From Bacillota bacterium (GTDB taxonomy: Bacteria > Bacillota > Syntrophomonadia > Syntrophomonadales > DTU052): DNA of 64,000 nucleotides. Both the position numbers and the translations under genes were made by a program. The notes under the pieces were generated by a model, which did no database searches, was not told the DNA's origin, and saw only the letters and a program-made list of their open reading frames with translations. Of the stretch, positions 28,881-38,082 are shown piece after piece; position 1 is the first letter of the stretch, and the number at the start of each line of letters is the position of its first letter. The stretch covers positions 23,438 through 87,437 of the forward strand of contig JAKOVY010000032.1 in the NCBI GenBank assembly GCA_029781825.1, given 5' to 3'.

Positions 28881-30328
28881 AGATACTGATAGCTGCATCA
28901 GAGATGACACCCTTCGCGAAGACAGGCGGTTTGGCGGATGTGGTGGGATCTCTGCCCAAAGAGTTGAAAATCCTCGGACACGATGTCCGGGTGGTCATCC
29001 CTTGCTACAAGCAGGTCATAGCAGGGGAATACCTGACGGACCTTCCGGTACCCATGGACGGTCATTTGGAAACTGCAATCATTCGTCATGCCGCCATAAA
29101 ATCTGGTAACAGCGAAATCCCGGTTTACCTGGTGGACAACTACAGGTATTTCTACCGCGATAGGATGTACGGGTATAATGATGAGTTTGACCGCTTCAAT
29201 TTCTTCACCAAGGCCAGCCTGGCGATGCTCCCTTATATTGCTTTTCAGCCGGATGTGATCCACTGTAATGACTGGCACACGGCTCTGATTCCCCTCTTCC
29301 TGAAAGTAAAATTCATGGAGGAACCGTTCTTCCAGAAGATGGCCACCATCTTCACCATACACAACCTGCAGTACCAGGGTAAGTTTCCCCGGGGAGTCCT
29401 GGGAGCCCTGGGTTTGGATGATTCTTACTTCACTCCCGAGGAACTCGAGTATTACGGGGAAGTAAACTTCATGAAGGCGGGGATCTTATACGGTGATGTC
29501 ATCAACACCGTGAGCAAGAAATATGCGACCGAGATTCAAACCGCGGAACTGGGGGAGGGCCTGGACGGACTGCTCCGGAAACGGGCCCTGGACCTGTACG
29601 GCATTTTGAATGGTCTCGATTACGATGAGTTTAACCCCAGTAAGGATGAGAAGATTTATGTAAAATACGATGTTAATTCTCTGGACAAAAAGCGGGAAAA
29701 CAAGTACCGCTTGCAGAAGGAACTGGGTCTCAGCATGGGTGATATACCTCTGGTTGGTATCATCACCCGCCTGGCATCTCAAAAGGGACTGGACCTGATT
29801 GCGGCGGTTATCGACCAGATAATTGGTATGGGCGTCCAGTTTGTATTGCTGGGAACCGGCGAGGATTACTATGAAAGGCTGTTTGCGGAAGTTAAAATGC
29901 GTTACCCCCAGCAAACCTCCATTAACCTGGGATTTGATGCGGTATTGGCACAAAAGATTTACGCCGGCTCCGACATCTTTTTGATGCCTTCACGATTTGA
30001 ACCATGTGGACTGGGACAGCTGATTTCCCTGCGTTACGGAACTATCCCGGTTGTCAGGCGCACCGGCGGTCTGGAGGATACCATAAAGAACTACGATCCG
30101 GAAACCGGATACGGTAATGGATTTGATTTCGTGGAATATGCTCCGGATAAACTTCTTGATGCCTTGAACCGGGCGGTTACTCTTTACCGAACCAATCCCA
30201 AAGCATGGAACAAACTGGTTCGATCGGCTATGAATATGGATTTTTCTTGGAACCGTTCGGCGATTAAGTACCTGGAACTTTACGAGAAAGCCATAAACAA
30301 ACACAAAATGCATATGAGAGCCGTTTAA
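28877..30328 (+). CDS. glgA: Glycogen synthase (ADP-glucose)
   Basis: This 483-residue GT5 enzyme adds glucose from ADP-glucose to growing alpha-1,4-glucan. The N-terminus has the ADP-glucose-binding KTGGLADVVGSLP motif, then VIHCNDWHTALIP, and the C-terminal STGGL-type region reads RTGGLEDTI. The E-x7-E motif lies in RFEPCGLGQLISLRYG. Length and motifs are normal. A three-codon ORF overlaps its start. It closes the glucan locus and is followed by a terminator. Confidence 0.95.
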   Translation: MKILIAASEMTPFAKTGGLADVVGSLPKELKILGHDVRVVIPCYKQVIAGEYLTDLPVPMDGHLETAIIRHAAIKSGNSEIPVYLVDNYRYFYRDRMYGYNDEFDRFNFFTKASLAMLPYIAFQPDVIHCNDWHTALIPLFLKVKFMEEPFFQKMATIFTIHNLQYQGKFPRGVLGALGLDDSYFTPEELEYYGEVNFMKAGILYGDVINTVSKKYATEIQTAELGEGLDGLLRKRALDLYGILNGLDYDEFNPSKDEKIYVKYDVNSLDKKRENKYRLQKELGLSMGDIPLVGIITRLASQKGLDLIAAVIDQIIGMGVQFVLLGTGEDYYERLFAEVKMRYPQQTSINLGFDAVLAQKIYAGSDIFLMPSRFEPCGLGQLISLRYGTIPVVRRTGGLEDTIKNYDPETGYGNGFDFVEYAPDKLLDALNRAVTLYRTNPKAWNKLVRSAMNMDFSWNRSAIKYLELYEKAINKHKMHMRAV

Positions 30329-30329
30329 G

Positions 30330-30390
30330 AACCGGCAGGCAAACCGGTTTTACCATGGGGTGCCGTTTGTTTGCCGGTCTCTGGATTTTT
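30330..30390 (+). terminator. Terminator after glgA
   Basis: ACCGGCAGGCAAAC pairs with GTTTGTTTGCCGGT over 14 bp (two G-U pairs), followed after a few bases by TTTTTT. Confidence 0.7.
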
Positions 30391-30458
30391 TGCCGTTAAC
30401 AGCAATTACCTGATATTATAGAATTGATAACCGAAGTGGTTTGAGAGGAGGGAGGCGT

Positions 30459-30854
30459 TTGACCAGAATAAGAGAAATCATGTCCAGTCCGGTGATTACG
30501 GTCTCACCCCGCAATTCCATTCAAGAAGCTCTGGAGATAATGAGGGAAAATGATACCCGACGCCTGCCGGTGACTGATGGAGGAAAACTGGTGGGGATGT
30601 TGGTTCAGCACGATATTGAAAAGGCCTTACGCAGTCCGGGCAGGATACCGCATACCCCGGTGGAATGGGTAATGACCAAACAAGTCTATTATGTGTCCCC
30701 GGAGGACACGGTAACCGAAGCTGCCCGCCTGATGACGGATTACAAGATTAGTGCCCTGCCGGTTCTCGATTCCGGAGCTCTAGTAGGAATCGTAACTGAC
30801 ACAGACCTGCTGCACTTATTGATTAGATTGATTGAAGAGAAGGATTCCAATTGA
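30459..30854 (+). CDS. Two-CBS-domain protein
   Basis: This 131-residue cytosolic protein consists of a pair of CBS motifs (a Bateman module): IMSSPVITVSPRNSIQEAL and VMTKQVYYVSPEDTVTEAA. Such modules bind adenosine nucleotides and sense energy state. There is no effector domain, so its target is unknown; the closeness to glgA suggests an energy link to glycogen storage but this is only an inference. The ORF track starts at 30441; the TTG at 30459 lies just after GAGGAGGGAGG and is preferred. Confidence 0.85.
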   Translation: MTRIREIMSSPVITVSPRNSIQEALEIMRENDTRRLPVTDGGKLVGMLVQHDIEKALRSPGRIPHTPVEWVMTKQVYYVSPEDTVTEAARLMTDYKISALPVLDSGALVGIVTDTDLLHLLIRLIEEKDSN

Positions 30855-30938
30855 CCGATGGTTCTGTTGCCCGCCCGGGTTGCCCCGGTACCTGCAGACG
30901 TGACGCAGTCCGGTTAAAACCAGGTCTTATACAAAAAA

Positions 30939-31139
30939 TTAGAAGGCCCACAGGCCATCTATATCAAAACCGGTAAGAACCGAATCTGAAGCTCACGAAT
31001 GAGCAAGGAAGCCTGTGGGCCTAATGGAAGCCAGCGACGATTACTCCTTAAAAGGAGCGATCAGGATTTATTCCACCTAATGTGGAGACCTGATCTGATG
31101 TCCGAAGACTAGTCGCTGGCTTCTGGGTATATTATGACC
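30939..31139 (+). ncRNA. Bipartite structured RNA, unit 1 (unassigned)
   Basis: This ~200-nt unit has two closed domains. Domain A: TTAGAAG leads into a 12-bp stem AGGCCCACAGGC/GCCTGTGGGCCT (30944-30955 with 31011-31022) enclosing hairpins CGGT/ACCG and GCTC/GAGC. Domain B, four bases later: a 12-bp stem GAAGCCAGCGAC/GTCGCTGGCTTC (31027-31038 with 31112-31123) enclosing CTCCTT/AAGGAG, GATCAGG/CCTGATC with an internal loop and CCAC/GTGG tip, and a small GTCCGAAGAC hairpin. It ends with TATTATGACC. The second unit at 31230 has the same plan with compensatory changes. I do not recognise the family. The + strand is preferred because unit 2 uses a GCAA tetraloop and a U-G pair only on this strand. 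Confidence 0.8.
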
Positions 31140-31229
31140 GCCGCTCCCGGATTCTATGCAAAAAAAAATAACGGTTTGGCTGGAAATATTGAGGACCATG
31201 GACCGGGCGGCAGGTGCTGTCAAACGGCA

Positions 31230-31431
31230 TTAGAAGACCCGCAGATTCCCAAATCAAATCGATATACTAAAATCGAAATTGAGGCTCTGGGAAGAGCTGG
31301 GATATCTGCGGGTCAGCTGGAGACCGGCGGCTTATACTCCGCATAGGAGTGTCCAGGAATTACTCCGCAAGGGGAAACCTGGGCTTAGGGTCCGTAGACC
31401 GAAGCCGCCGGTCTCTATCGCTATTATGACC
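31230..31431 (+). ncRNA. Bipartite structured RNA, unit 2 (unassigned)
   Basis: This 202-nt unit repeats the plan of unit 1. Domain A: TTAGAAG, then stem GACCCGCAGAT/ATCTGCGGGTC (31236-31246 with 31304-31314) enclosing CGAT/ATCG and GCTC/GAGC hairpins. Domain B: 14-bp stem GAGACCGGCGGCTT/AAGCCGCCGGTCTC (31320-31333 with 31402-31415) enclosing ACTCC/GGAGT, CCAGG/CCTGG with internal loop and a CTCC-GCAA-GGGG tip, and GGTC-CGTA-GACC. It ends with TATTATGACC. Stem sequences differ from unit 1 but pairing is kept, while loop and flank bases are conserved, a strong sign of a selected RNA fold. About 90 bases separate the units. Confidence 0.8.
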
Positions 31432-32021
31432 AGGGGAATGCAAGTATATACGATACGAACTTGAAATTTTGTGGCGGGATAACAATTATTTGCAAAAAAC
31501 AGGTTGTTACCGGCAAAAAGTTGCGGGACTAAATGGGAATCGGCCGCAGGTATGCAATTCCCGGGGCTGGAGATTGACGGCGGAAACCGCTTAGCCCGTG
31601 CAACTCCTGCGACAGTTTGCAATTCCCGGGGCTGGGAACGACGGGATCGTTTCCATGTTCCGGGAATCCTTCGTCTAAACCCCCGCAATCAAGACACCTG
31701 AAGCGGCTCTGAAGTGTAACTGCTACAACAAATTGGAACGAAGGCAAATAACTTAAATTAAGACGCCGGCAGCTGCTTCCGAAGCCGCGAAGAACAATGG
31801 CGTCAAACAGGATTAACAAGATGGTCTGCAGGCTCAGTTCTCAATTAATGCTGAGAATTGGGCCTTAAATTTTGCCCCTGTTTTATTGCCGGAAAGTTAA
31901 AGGAAACCTTATTTTTTTTTGTTAATCGCCAAATATTTATCGATAAACAATAAAAATTTATTGATTAATGAGTAATGACCGGCTACAATATTTTTAAGCA
32001 TAACCGTTGGGAGGCTGTTGT
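31432..32021. other. Noncoding region with GC-rich repeats then AT-rich promoter zone
   Basis: No convincing gene is present. 31500-31690 is GC-rich and carries a repeated 18-mer and several GGGAAT/ATTCCC pairing options. 31860-32000 turns strongly AT-rich just upstream of the DUF2975 gene and probably holds its promoter, though I cannot place clear -35/-10 boxes. Small ORFs in the track here are shadows. Confidence 0.55.
31553..31635. repeat. 18-bp exact direct repeat
   Basis: TGCAATTCCCGGGGCTGG occurs at 31553-31570 and 31618-31635. A GGGAAT at 31535-31540 can pair with the ATTCCC in copy 1, and another in GTTCCGGGAATCC (about 31655-31667) with copy 2, so the two copies may belong to mirrored hairpins. 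Confidence 0.8.
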
Positions 32022-32474
32022 ATGTACAAACCCAGTTTTGTTCACTATCTCACCAAGCTGTTGGTAGACATAATGTTCTACGGTGGGATCGTCTGCTGTA
32101 TACTGGTGCCGTTTTTGGTCAGATGGGGCAGCCAGTACTTTGGCTACAAAGAAAGCGTCATACTTCCATTCACCATTGTCCTGTTCTGTTCAGGCGTTAC
32201 GGCGGTATACATCATGTACAATCTGAAGTCGATGTTCAAAACCCTGCTGGGGGGTAATCCGTTTGTTTGGGAGAATGTCCGCTGTTTTCGGAAACTTGCT
32301 GTAGCCAGCTTTGTGATAGCATTGCTTTTCATCATCAAGTGTTTCTTCTGGTTTACGATAGCCACGGTGTTAATCGTTCTGGTCTTCGTCATCGCCGGCC
32401 TCTTCTGCTTGACCCTGAAAGATGTGTTCAAACAGGCCGTTTACTACAAAGAAGAAAACGATTATACCGTGTGA
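32022..32474 (+). CDS. DUF2975-like membrane protein
   Basis: This 150-residue protein has four predicted membrane helices (VDIMFYGGIVCCILVPFLV, SVILPFTIVLFCSGVTAVY, LAVASFVIALLFIIKCFFW and VLIVLVFVIAGLFCLTL) and resembles DUF2975 proteins. The stretch NPFVWENVRCFRKLA between helices 2 and 3 is typical. Such genes commonly sit next to a small Cro/XRE-like regulator, as here, 14 bases downstream. The function is unknown; a stress or membrane-associated role is often assumed. The ATG at 32022 behind GGGAGG is used rather than the TTG at 32007. Confidence 0.8.
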   Translation: MYKPSFVHYLTKLLVDIMFYGGIVCCILVPFLVRWGSQYFGYKESVILPFTIVLFCSGVTAVYIMYNLKSMFKTLLGGNPFVWENVRCFRKLAVASFVIALLFIIKCFFWFTIATVLIVLVFVIAGLFCLTLKDVFKQAVYYKEENDYTV

Positions 32475-32488
32475 GGAAGTGAAGTGGA

Positions 32489-32719
32489 ATGCCGATAAAG
32501 GTAAATCTCGATGTGATGATGGCCAAACGAAAAATCGGCCTCATGGAACTGGCCGAGAAGATTAATATATCCCCTGCGAATCTCTCGATACTCAAAAACA
32601 ACAAGGCCAAGGCCATTCGCTTCTCCACCCTGGAAGCCATATGCCGGGCTTTGGACTGTCAGCCGGCCGATATCCTGGAGTATGAGGAGGATCAAGATGG
32701 AAAAGACCGTACAGAATAG
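32489..32719 (+). CDS. Small XRE-family regulator (YozG-like)
   Basis: This 76-residue DNA-binding protein is a single Cro/CI-type helix-turn-helix: DVMMAKRKIGLMELAEKINI, SPANLSILKNNKAKAIRFST and LEAICRALDCQPADILEYE. This short form regularly pairs with DUF2975 membrane proteins, which suggests it controls the operon. Its 3' end overlaps the next gene by 23 bases. Confidence 0.88.
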   Translation: MPIKVNLDVMMAKRKIGLMELAEKINISPANLSILKNNKAKAIRFSTLEAICRALDCQPADILEYEEDQDGKDRTE

Positions 32720-34112
32720 GCTGTTGTTGTACGCCCTGATCTCTGCCGTCAGTTTTATCTTTCTCATCATGCCCGACTACGCAGCGATCAGTGTGCCCCT
32801 GTTTTTCGTACTGCAGTTTGCCTGCTGGTACTATCTGGCCCCGGAGAAAAAGCCGTTATGGCTGTTCGTACCGATCTTCATCCTTTCCCTGAACCCATTT
32901 ATCAGTGCCAATCCCATCTGGCATGCTTCCAATGTGTTCGTTATCATCGGTCTCTACAGCGTTATGGTCCTGGTGATGATTGATCAGTTCCCGATCAAGG
33001 AGGATTCGTTCAGGTTTGTTTTCAACGTAATCGAAAATGTTTTTCGACCGCTGAAACACGCACTGCTGCCCTTCAAGTGGTGGAGCAGGGATCAACAGAA
33101 AAAGACCGAGATCATTAAGAGGGTTGCAATAGGAATTGCTGTCATCGTGCCCTGCCTGTTTATTCTTATAGTCATGCTGGCGTCGGCAGACATGGTCTTC
33201 CTGAAAGGTACCAGCAGATTCTTTGACAGTCTATGGCATTTCTTGGATTCGGAAATGGTTTATAAGACAATCTGGGGGGCAGCCGTCGGGCTGTACCTGT
33301 TTGGCTTCATGTACATCGCCTGCAATCCCGGGGATGGGGCGCAGATACGTGAACCACAGGCCTCCAATAAGGACCTGGCCATTTTAAATGCCCTGCTAAT
33401 TTCGGTTTTGACGGTTTACACCCTGTTTGTTTTCATACAGTTCCGCTACCTCTTTGCCGGGGCTGAGCTTCCATATGGATTGAGTTACTCCGAATACGCC
33501 CGGAGAGGGTTTTTCGAGCTCTTGTTCCTGAGCGGGTTTAACATCATGCTTATCCTGATATCCGTACGTTTGACCAGGTTAAGAGAAGGCTTGGGGGCGA
33601 AGATAGCCGGGTACCTGTGCCACTATCTCTGTGTGGTTACCATAATACTGCTGACCTCCTCCTTCTACCGGTTGTGGCTGTACAGCGCGGATTTCGGTTT
33701 GACCAGATTGCGGCTGCTCGTTTTTGGGTTTCTCATCTTTGAAGCCATAGGCTTGCTGATTACGTTCTTATATATCCAGAAACCGAAGTTTAACATCGTC
33801 GCGGTTTATCTTTCCATCGGACTGCTTTACTACCTCACACTGAACATTGTGCCCATTGACAACCTGATTGCGAAAAACCAGGTAGACAGGTATTTTGCTC
33901 TCCAGAGACAGGGCATTGAATACATTATGACCCTGTCGCCGGATGCGGCCCCGCAGATCGCCCGCCTGCTTGGCAGCGACGAGGTCGATGAGCATACACA
34001 ACAACTGGCTCGCAAGTATTTTTCCGACCTCAATGCCAGGTACTCGGTTGAGGAACGGGGTTGGCAGGGATATAACCTGTCTATTGCACGGGGGGTTCGG
34101 ATAGGGTATTAA
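32697..34112 (+). CDS. DUF4173/DUF4153-like polytopic membrane protein
   Basis: This 471-residue protein has about ten hydrophobic segments, including an N-terminal block up to residue 100, a pair near 145-165 and a run from ~240 to 390. The C-terminal ~80 residues are a soluble tail with Tyr and Asp residues (DAAPQIARLLGSDEV). The pattern fits DUF4173-type membrane proteins, for which no function is known. The ATG at 32697 follows GAGGAGG by six bases; the track start at 32682 is too far upstream. It overlaps the XRE gene, so the three genes are one operon. Confidence 0.75.
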   Translation: MEKTVQNRLLLYALISAVSFIFLIMPDYAAISVPLFFVLQFACWYYLAPEKKPLWLFVPIFILSLNPFISANPIWHASNVFVIIGLYSVMVLVMIDQFPIKEDSFRFVFNVIENVFRPLKHALLPFKWWSRDQQKKTEIIKRVAIGIAVIVPCLFILIVMLASADMVFLKGTSRFFDSLWHFLDSEMVYKTIWGAAVGLYLFGFMYIACNPGDGAQIREPQASNKDLAILNALLISVLTVYTLFVFIQFRYLFAGAELPYGLSYSEYARRGFFELLFLSGFNIMLILISVRLTRLREGLGAKIAGYLCHYLCVVTIILLTSSFYRLWLYSADFGLTRLRLLVFGFLIFEAIGLLITFLYIQKPKFNIVAVYLSIGLLYYLTLNIVPIDNLIAKNQVDRYFALQRQGIEYIMTLSPDAAPQIARLLGSDEVDEHTQQLARKYFSDLNARYSVEERGWQGYNLSIARGVRIGY

Positions 34113-34271
34113 GTGCTGGAACCGGTTTGTGTTTTCTGCCGCCAACACATTGATCGATCCATCAGCTAAATGTCCTATAATATTAAATATACTGAATATA
34201 TTCCGTTCTACGGTACCGTGACGGGAAGGGCAGGTTTGAACGGGAACGACTGGTCGGGGAGTGAGCCGTAA

Positions 34272-37200
34272 TTGCCCCATATTAACATACCGATTCTACC
34301 CAGGATTGTTCATCGCCATCGTCTGGAAAGGCTTTTGGAAGGAGCAGCCGACAAAAGGTTTACTCTGGTAACCGGTTCCCCCGGTCAGGGCAAGACTACT
34401 CTGGTGGCCAGCGTTCTCAAGCGGCTGCCGAACAATGTTTTCTGGTATTCGCTCGACCAGTTCAATGCCAACCTGTCCCAGTTTATTGCCGATCTGCTGG
34501 CCTTTTTGCAGAGTTTCGCCGTAACGCCCGGTATCGACGTTAACTCACTCTGTACCGGTTCGGTTGAAGAAACGTCCTTGACTCTGGCGGATATTCTTCA
34601 AAAAACTCAACTGGAAAACGGCCTTATTATTGTGATGGACGATTTTCATTACGCTGAAGAATCCGGTGATTTTGAGACATTTATTCAATTACTGATATCC
34701 CAGGCTCCCCCTGATTATCACTTCATAATAATCTCGCGCCATAAGCCCCGGTGGAAACTGGCAAAGAATACGATACAACGCAAGATGCTCAGCATTAATG
34801 ATGCCCAGCTGGCATTTACGCTGGGAGAGTGTCACGAATTCTTCAGCGAGATTTACGAGATGAACCTGTCCCGGGAGCAGATGGAAAGCGTTATGGGGCT
34901 GGTTGAAGGCTGGACACCGATTATGGTTATGCTGGGGGAGATGCTTTCCAACGAACAATTCAGCCCGGACTTTTTGAATATAGAGTCGGCCTTCCTGCTA
35001 AAGAAGATCCCCGTTTTAAGTGCATATCTGGAACAAGAATGCTTTAATAATCTCTTGCCCGAGCAGCGGAACGTCTTGCTGGCAACATCGATTGTCGAAG
35101 AGGTATCTGCCGATTTGGCCGGTATCTTAGCGGGGGAAACAGCAGCGTCTGTTCTGAATGATCTCGCAGCCGGCAATATGCTGGTATTCGCGGTAGAAGG
35201 AGAGTTCGGCACCTTTAGGCTGCATTCGCTCTGGAAGTCGTTTCTTATGCGGAAGGCTACCGAGTTATGGGGCACGGATAAAGTCCATGATCTGCATAAG
35301 AAAGCCGGTGACTATTTCTTTTCCCAAAGTAATTGGAAGAAAGCAATCTATCATTATATTCAGGGCCAGGATGTAGAGAGTACAATAGAAGTGCTAAAGA
35401 GGTCGCGACCGGAAATTCTCGGCTACGAGTTGGCTGAACGCCTCCACTCGCTGATTATCAAGTCTCCGTCCGATAAAAAAGAATACGGCCCCTGGATGAA
35501 TTTTGCCCTGGCCTGTTCAGTTAGACTTCGGGATCCCATCCTCTGGCGGCATTACTTGCAGCAAGCCCTGGAGGGGTTCCGTAAAAATAACGACATTATG
35601 GGAGAGTTGTATGCGCTGGGGCAGAGTATAACGGTATTGCTGTACCTGGGAGACTTTCAGCAGATGGAGACCCTGCTTTCCTTTCCGACAAATCGCGCGG
35701 ATGCGACGGAGGGAACAGATTTAAGAATAACTGCTTTCGAGGAAATATATGCCGCCATGGGTCACTGTTATTTGACGGGGAATCTCAGAGAGGCGGCACG
35801 AGCAGGGGAAGAAGCCAGGAAAATCGGGTTCATATTAAGGGATGATTATACAAAAATATGGGCCGGTTGGGCATTGGCGATGGCGAACTGGTTTATCGGC
35901 AACTTTGATGCCGCGCACAAGAGGTTATCCGAGGCTTTTGAAATAATGGATTCGGGCGAAGCGGACGATCTGGCTTCAGTTCAGCTCCCATATATGGCAG
36001 GACTCATTGCCGATTTTACGGGTGAATTTGGGACTGCCCAGTCTTATCTGGAGCGTTCCCTGGAAAGGGCCCAAAAGCTCGGTATGGACGCCAATATATT
36101 CTATATTAAAAACTTTGCCTGCTACGCTGCGCTTTATCTCAATGATTTTGAATTGTGTGAAAAGCTTTTCAACGAGATGGGCGACATTATGGGGGTATTT
36201 GCGGACGGCGAAAATGACCATATCATGTCATACTATTGGACCTGGAGAGGTCACTACATGTATGTCAGAGGTCAATGCGATGAGGCGGCCGCCTTGGCGG
36301 GCCATGCCTTAAAACTCAGGAGAAAATCCGGAGGAGAGATGTACCTCATCAAATGCCTCCTGGTTCTGGGGGGAGCTTTAAGAGAAATCGGCAATTACCA
36401 GGCTTCCGAGCGTTATCTGCAGGAGGCTTTAAAGAGGAGCATCGCTGCCGGCAGCATATTCCTTCAGGCCTCATGTCATCTGCAGTTGGCGCTTCTGTAT
36501 GACCTGTTGAACAGAAAAGAGTTGTTTGCGGAAAACCTTGAAGGTTTATTCAGAATTTCCATGGAGAAATCATATTATCATTGGTTTATGTGGAGAGACG
36601 ACCACGTGAACCGGATAATCACTCAAGCAGAGGACCGAGACGAATATAAGGCTTATATCAAGGAATTACGCAGGCGCCGCTTAAGTTCGACCGACGTTAA
36701 TATCAAAAAGGACGAAGGCCGTGCCAAACCGTTGAAACTGTCGATGTTGGGACCGTTGGTTGTGGATATTGATGGAAAGAAAATGGCTAACCTCCGCCTA
36801 AAAAAACCCTTGTACCTTTTGGCTCTGCTGGCCGCCAAATCGGTACCGGTCAGCATGGACACCGTAATAGAAGAGATGTGGCCTGATACGGATGTCAAGT
36901 CGGCCCGGAGCAACTTCCATTACACCTTGAACCGTCTGCGCAATTTCCTGGGCAAACACAATTTCATAATTCTAAAAGATGGGTTGTGCAGCCTTAATTG
37001 GGATGAGGTATGGACCGATATTCACCAATTCCGGGAATTGAATGAAAAAGCAGCCAAGCTTATTGATTCCAACCAGATATCTGAAGCCATTGAGCTGCTT
37101 AAGGAAGCAATTACGATTTATCGGGGAGATCTTCTGGAGGGGGAGAGCCTGGGTCCGTTGTTAACGGTTGAAAGCGAAGCCCTGGCAAAAAGGAATTACG

Positions 37201-37514
37201 ATTGCCTGGTTACCCTGGGAAGACTTCTCCTGCAGACGGGTGAGTACGAAGAAGCCTTAAATATTCTGAACAGGGCATCATCCCAATCCTTTGCCGACGA
37301 GAATTCGTATCGCCTTCTGATGCTGGCTCATTATGCCTTATGCAACCCGGGGCAGGCCCTGCAGATCTACAACAAATTGGAGAGGACTTTGGCTTCAGAA
37401 TTCCAAGCTAATCCCCATCGAAGGACCAAAGAATTGAGAGACCTTATTAGAAGTGGAACCGACCAGCCGGTATCAGAACTGGTCAAATTGCTTTCCCGTG
37501 AGGACGGCAATTAA
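34272..37514 (+). CDS. STAND ATPase regulator with TPR repeats and C-terminal BTAD domain
   Basis: This 1080-residue protein resembles MalT/SARP-like regulators. Residues 1-~330 form a STAND NTPase with Walker A TGSPGQGKTT and Walker B LIIVMDDFHY. Residues ~340-790 are helical TPR-like repeats. The C-terminal ~270 residues hold an OmpR-type winged helix (LSMLGPLVVDIDGKKM, VSMDTVIEEMWPD, ARSNFHYTLNRLR) followed by a bacterial transcriptional activator domain (YRGDLLEGE). The DNA-binding domain is thus at the C-terminus, before the BTAD. Inducer and targets are unknown; neighbouring candidates are the MFS transporter downstream and the membrane-protein operon upstream. Start is TTG behind GGGGAGTGAG. 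Confidence 0.88.
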   Translation: MPHINIPILPRIVHRHRLERLLEGAADKRFTLVTGSPGQGKTTLVASVLKRLPNNVFWYSLDQFNANLSQFIADLLAFLQSFAVTPGIDVNSLCTGSVEETSLTLADILQKTQLENGLIIVMDDFHYAEESGDFETFIQLLISQAPPDYHFIIISRHKPRWKLAKNTIQRKMLSINDAQLAFTLGECHEFFSEIYEMNLSREQMESVMGLVEGWTPIMVMLGEMLSNEQFSPDFLNIESAFLLKKIPVLSAYLEQECFNNLLPEQRNVLLATSIVEEVSADLAGILAGETAASVLNDLAAGNMLVFAVEGEFGTFRLHSLWKSFLMRKATELWGTDKVHDLHKKAGDYFFSQSNWKKAIYHYIQGQDVESTIEVLKRSRPEILGYELAERLHSLIIKSPSDKKEYGPWMNFALACSVRLRDPILWRHYLQQALEGFRKNNDIMGELYALGQSITVLLYLGDFQQMETLLSFPTNRADATEGTDLRITAFEEIYAAMGHCYLTGNLREAARAGEEARKIGFILRDDYTKIWAGWALAMANWFIGNFDAAHKRLSEAFEIMDSGEADDLASVQLPYMAGLIADFTGEFGTAQSYLERSLERAQKLGMDANIFYIKNFACYAALYLNDFELCEKLFNEMGDIMGVFADGENDHIMSYYWTWRGHYMYVRGQCDEAAALAGHALKLRRKSGGEMYLIKCLLVLGGALREIGNYQASERYLQEALKRSIAAGSIFLQASCHLQLALLYDLLNRKELFAENLEGLFRISMEKSYYHWFMWRDDHVNRIITQAEDRDEYKAYIKELRRRRLSSTDVNIKKDEGRAKPLKLSMLGPLVVDIDGKKMANLRLKKPLYLLALLAAKSVPVSMDTVIEEMWPDTDVKSARSNFHYTLNRLRNFLGKHNFIILKDGLCSLNWDEVWTDIHQFRELNEKAAKLIDSNQISEAIELLKEAITIYRGDLLEGESLGPLLTVESEALAKRNYDCLVTLGRLLLQTGEYEEALNILNRASSQSFADENSYRLLMLAHYALCNPGQALQIYNKLERTLASEFQANPHRRTKELRDLIRSGTDQPVSELVKLLSREDGN

Positions 37515-38082
37515 TGCTGTAAATATCTTATAACCGCACTCATCCCCTGAGTTAGGAATTACCTTCCTCATCACACTTCTGTTTACCTTTCTTCCAAATC
37601 TGCTTATAAGAACCTGCCAAATTTAATATTTCAAATTGATAGAAAGTTTATCTTTGTCCAAAAAATCTAATGACTTTCCAAGTGAAAACCAAGCGGCCAA
37701 CAAAGTCCGCTGTTGTACGCTGGCGGTAGACTGGTCAGAGTTCATGACGGTCAATCTCATCAATAAGGAGGGAGAAATTAACGGGAAATCATTGAAATCC
37801 ATCAGGGGAACCGGCTTTATGGAGCGCATCCCGGGTTCTCCGACTACCTGAAAAACGGCTGAAAAGCTACCGGAACCTTAGGCATTTATTTATCACGATG
37901 TCCCCATTAACTACCAGCGTCGGCAGGGGATCTTTGATTGGGCCCGATTGTGGAAAAGAATTCGGTTTGAATTCCATCCAACAATAACAAGCACAGTCGC
38001 ACTGCAGATTCTCAGAAAGGGTTTGTGGGGAGAGCTCAGATTTCCTGGTCGGTACCACATTAAGATGAAAGGGTGGAGTTTA
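37515..38082. other. 568-base intergenic stretch, no convincing gene
   Basis: The ORF at 37636-37851 has a stop-interrupted neighbourhood, no good ribosome site and no recognisable domain. The MFS ORF extends upstream to 37948 in the track only because the frame is open. The region probably contains the promoter of the MFS gene and may include decayed sequence. Confidence 0.5.

Noticed and set aside
30939-31431. CRISPR array or retron
   Set aside because: No short repeats with unique spacers, no cas genes, and no reverse transcriptase nearby; the elements are covarying folds rather than repeats.
31134-31701. Small ORFs inside the structured RNA region
   Set aside because: They overlap paired stems, lack ribosome sites and do not correspond between the two RNA units.
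37636-37851. 71-residue ORF between the regulator and MFS gene
   Set aside because: No recognisable domain and poor start context; too little to call.
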